From Flavobacterium terrae (GTDB lineage Bacteria > Bacteroidota > Bacteroidia > Flavobacteriales > Flavobacteriaceae), in assembly GCF_900142035.1 (NCBI RefSeq), contig NZ_FQZI01000001.1, positions 682,001 through 746,000 on the forward strand: DNA of 64,000 nt. Direction: 5' to 3'. Positions within the stretch are counted from its first letter, which is position 1, and every line of letters starts with the position of its first letter. Position numbers and translations under genes: made by a program. The notes under the pieces are model-generated. The model had not been told where the DNA came from and ran no database searches. It saw nothing but the letters and a program-made list of their open reading frames with translations. Below are positions 63,389-64,000 of this stretch, one piece after another.

Positions 63389-63406
63389 TAAACGAATCTA
63401 CTTATT

Positions 63407-64000
63407 TTAGAATTCTGCGTTTTGAGGTGTTCTAGGGAATGGAATCACGTCGCGAATGTTACCCATACCAGTTACGAATAATACTAAACGCTCAAACCCT
63501 AAACCAAATCCTGAGTGTACAGCTGTTCCAAAACGGCGTGTATCAAGATACCACCATAATTCTTCTTCGTCGATCCCAAGAGTTTTCATTTTTTCAATTA
63601 AAACATCTAGGCGTTCTTCTCTTTGTGAACCTCCTACAATTTCTCCAATTCCAGGGAATAAAATATCCATTGCGCGAACAGTTTCTTTTCCAGGTTCTGT
63701 ATTGTCGTTTAAACGCATGTAAAATGCTTTTATTTTTGCAGGATAATCGAACAATATTACTGGAGATTTGAAGTGTTTTTCAACTAAGAAACGTTCGTGT
63801 TCACTTTGTAAATCTGCTCCCCATTCTTCAATTAGATATTGGAATTTTTTCTTTTTATTAGGGGTAGAATCCTTTAAAATATCAATAGCTTCAGTGTATG
63901 AAACACGTTTGAAGTTGTTATCTAATACGAAGTTTAATTTCTCTAATAAAGACATCTCGCTACGTTCAGCTTGAGGCTTTTGTTTTTCTTCATCAGCTAA
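63407..64000 (-). CDS. asnS: Asparaginyl-tRNA synthetase (partial, C-terminal part)
   Basis: The frame is open past the window edge; residues before the internal Met at 63955 continue as [15 protein letters not shown], so the gene start is outside. The visible 197 residues are the catalytic end of a class II synthetase: [12 protein letters not shown] (motif region with the AsnS signature) and the motif 3 Arg in [15 protein letters not shown], ending in [15 protein letters not shown] as in AsnS. It attaches asparagine to tRNA-Asn. Confidence 0.95.
   Translation of the reverse strand, partial: LADEEKQKPQAERSEMSLLEKLNFVLDNNFKRVSYTEAIDILKDSTPNKKKKFQYLIEEWGADLQSEHERFLVEKHFKSPVILFDYPAKIKAFYMRLNDNTEPGKETVRAMDILFPGIGEIVGGSQREERLDVLIEKMKTLGIDEEELWWYLDTRRFGTAVHSGFGLGFERLVLFVTGMGNIRDVIPFPRTPQNAEF

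Overview
The window looks like the chromosome of a gliding, aerobic member of the Bacteroidetes, most likely Flavobacterium or a close relative. The evidence is low G+C, a gldD gliding gene, an alternative complex III plus aa3 oxidase operon, a long nuo operon with a short NuoG, paired M16 peptidases, and promoters of the TTG-(about 20)-TAnnTTTG type used by Bacteroidetes. Almost no Shine-Dalgarno-like sites are visible, as is usual in this phylum.

Layout. 1-5700: a metal-binding lipoprotein; the leftward set mutY-ssb-gldD; the rightward HU-like protein, a 30-residue basic peptide, RNase G, and a small lipoprotein gene lying between two copies of one terminator. 5726-14006: leftward alpha-2-macroglobulin lipoprotein and penicillin-binding protein 1C, a known functional pair. 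14252-27308: a complete 14-gene respiratory complex I operon (nuoA to nuoN) with a clear promoter and a bidirectional terminator. 27307-28622: queD, and rplU-rpmA with their own promoter. 28743-35296: two M16 peptidases, tatD, an acyltransferase, ansA and a tRNA-Ser(GGA) whose first bases overlap the ansA stop codon.

35297-47437 is an accessory, AT-rich region downstream of the tRNA. Its right half is a ribosomally synthesised, post-translationally modified peptide (RiPP) system: a TonB-dependent-type outer membrane protein, two small Cys-rich double-Gly-leader precursors, a radical SAM/SPASM maturase, and a C39-peptidase ABC exporter that overlaps the maturase gene. Its left half, transcribed in the opposite direction, holds a membrane-anchored TPR/AraC regulator, a Cys-free RiPP-like leader peptide and a subtilisin-like protease. 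Each of the three precursor-like genes is followed by an RNA hairpin. This is the most novel part of the window.

47438-64000 returns to core genes: a membrane micropeptide, a lipoprotein with three copies of an HGQPGHRCDI motif, a SPOR-domain protein, the actABCDEF-coxB-coxA operon (quinol to oxygen electron transfer, downstream of complex I), a PorT-like barrel protein, a degenerate PAP2-like membrane protein, rpoN (sigma-54), and the 3' part of asnS cut by the window edge. With nuo and act/cox together, the window encodes a near-complete NADH to oxygen respiratory chain. No insertion sequence, CRISPR array, rRNA or origin was seen.
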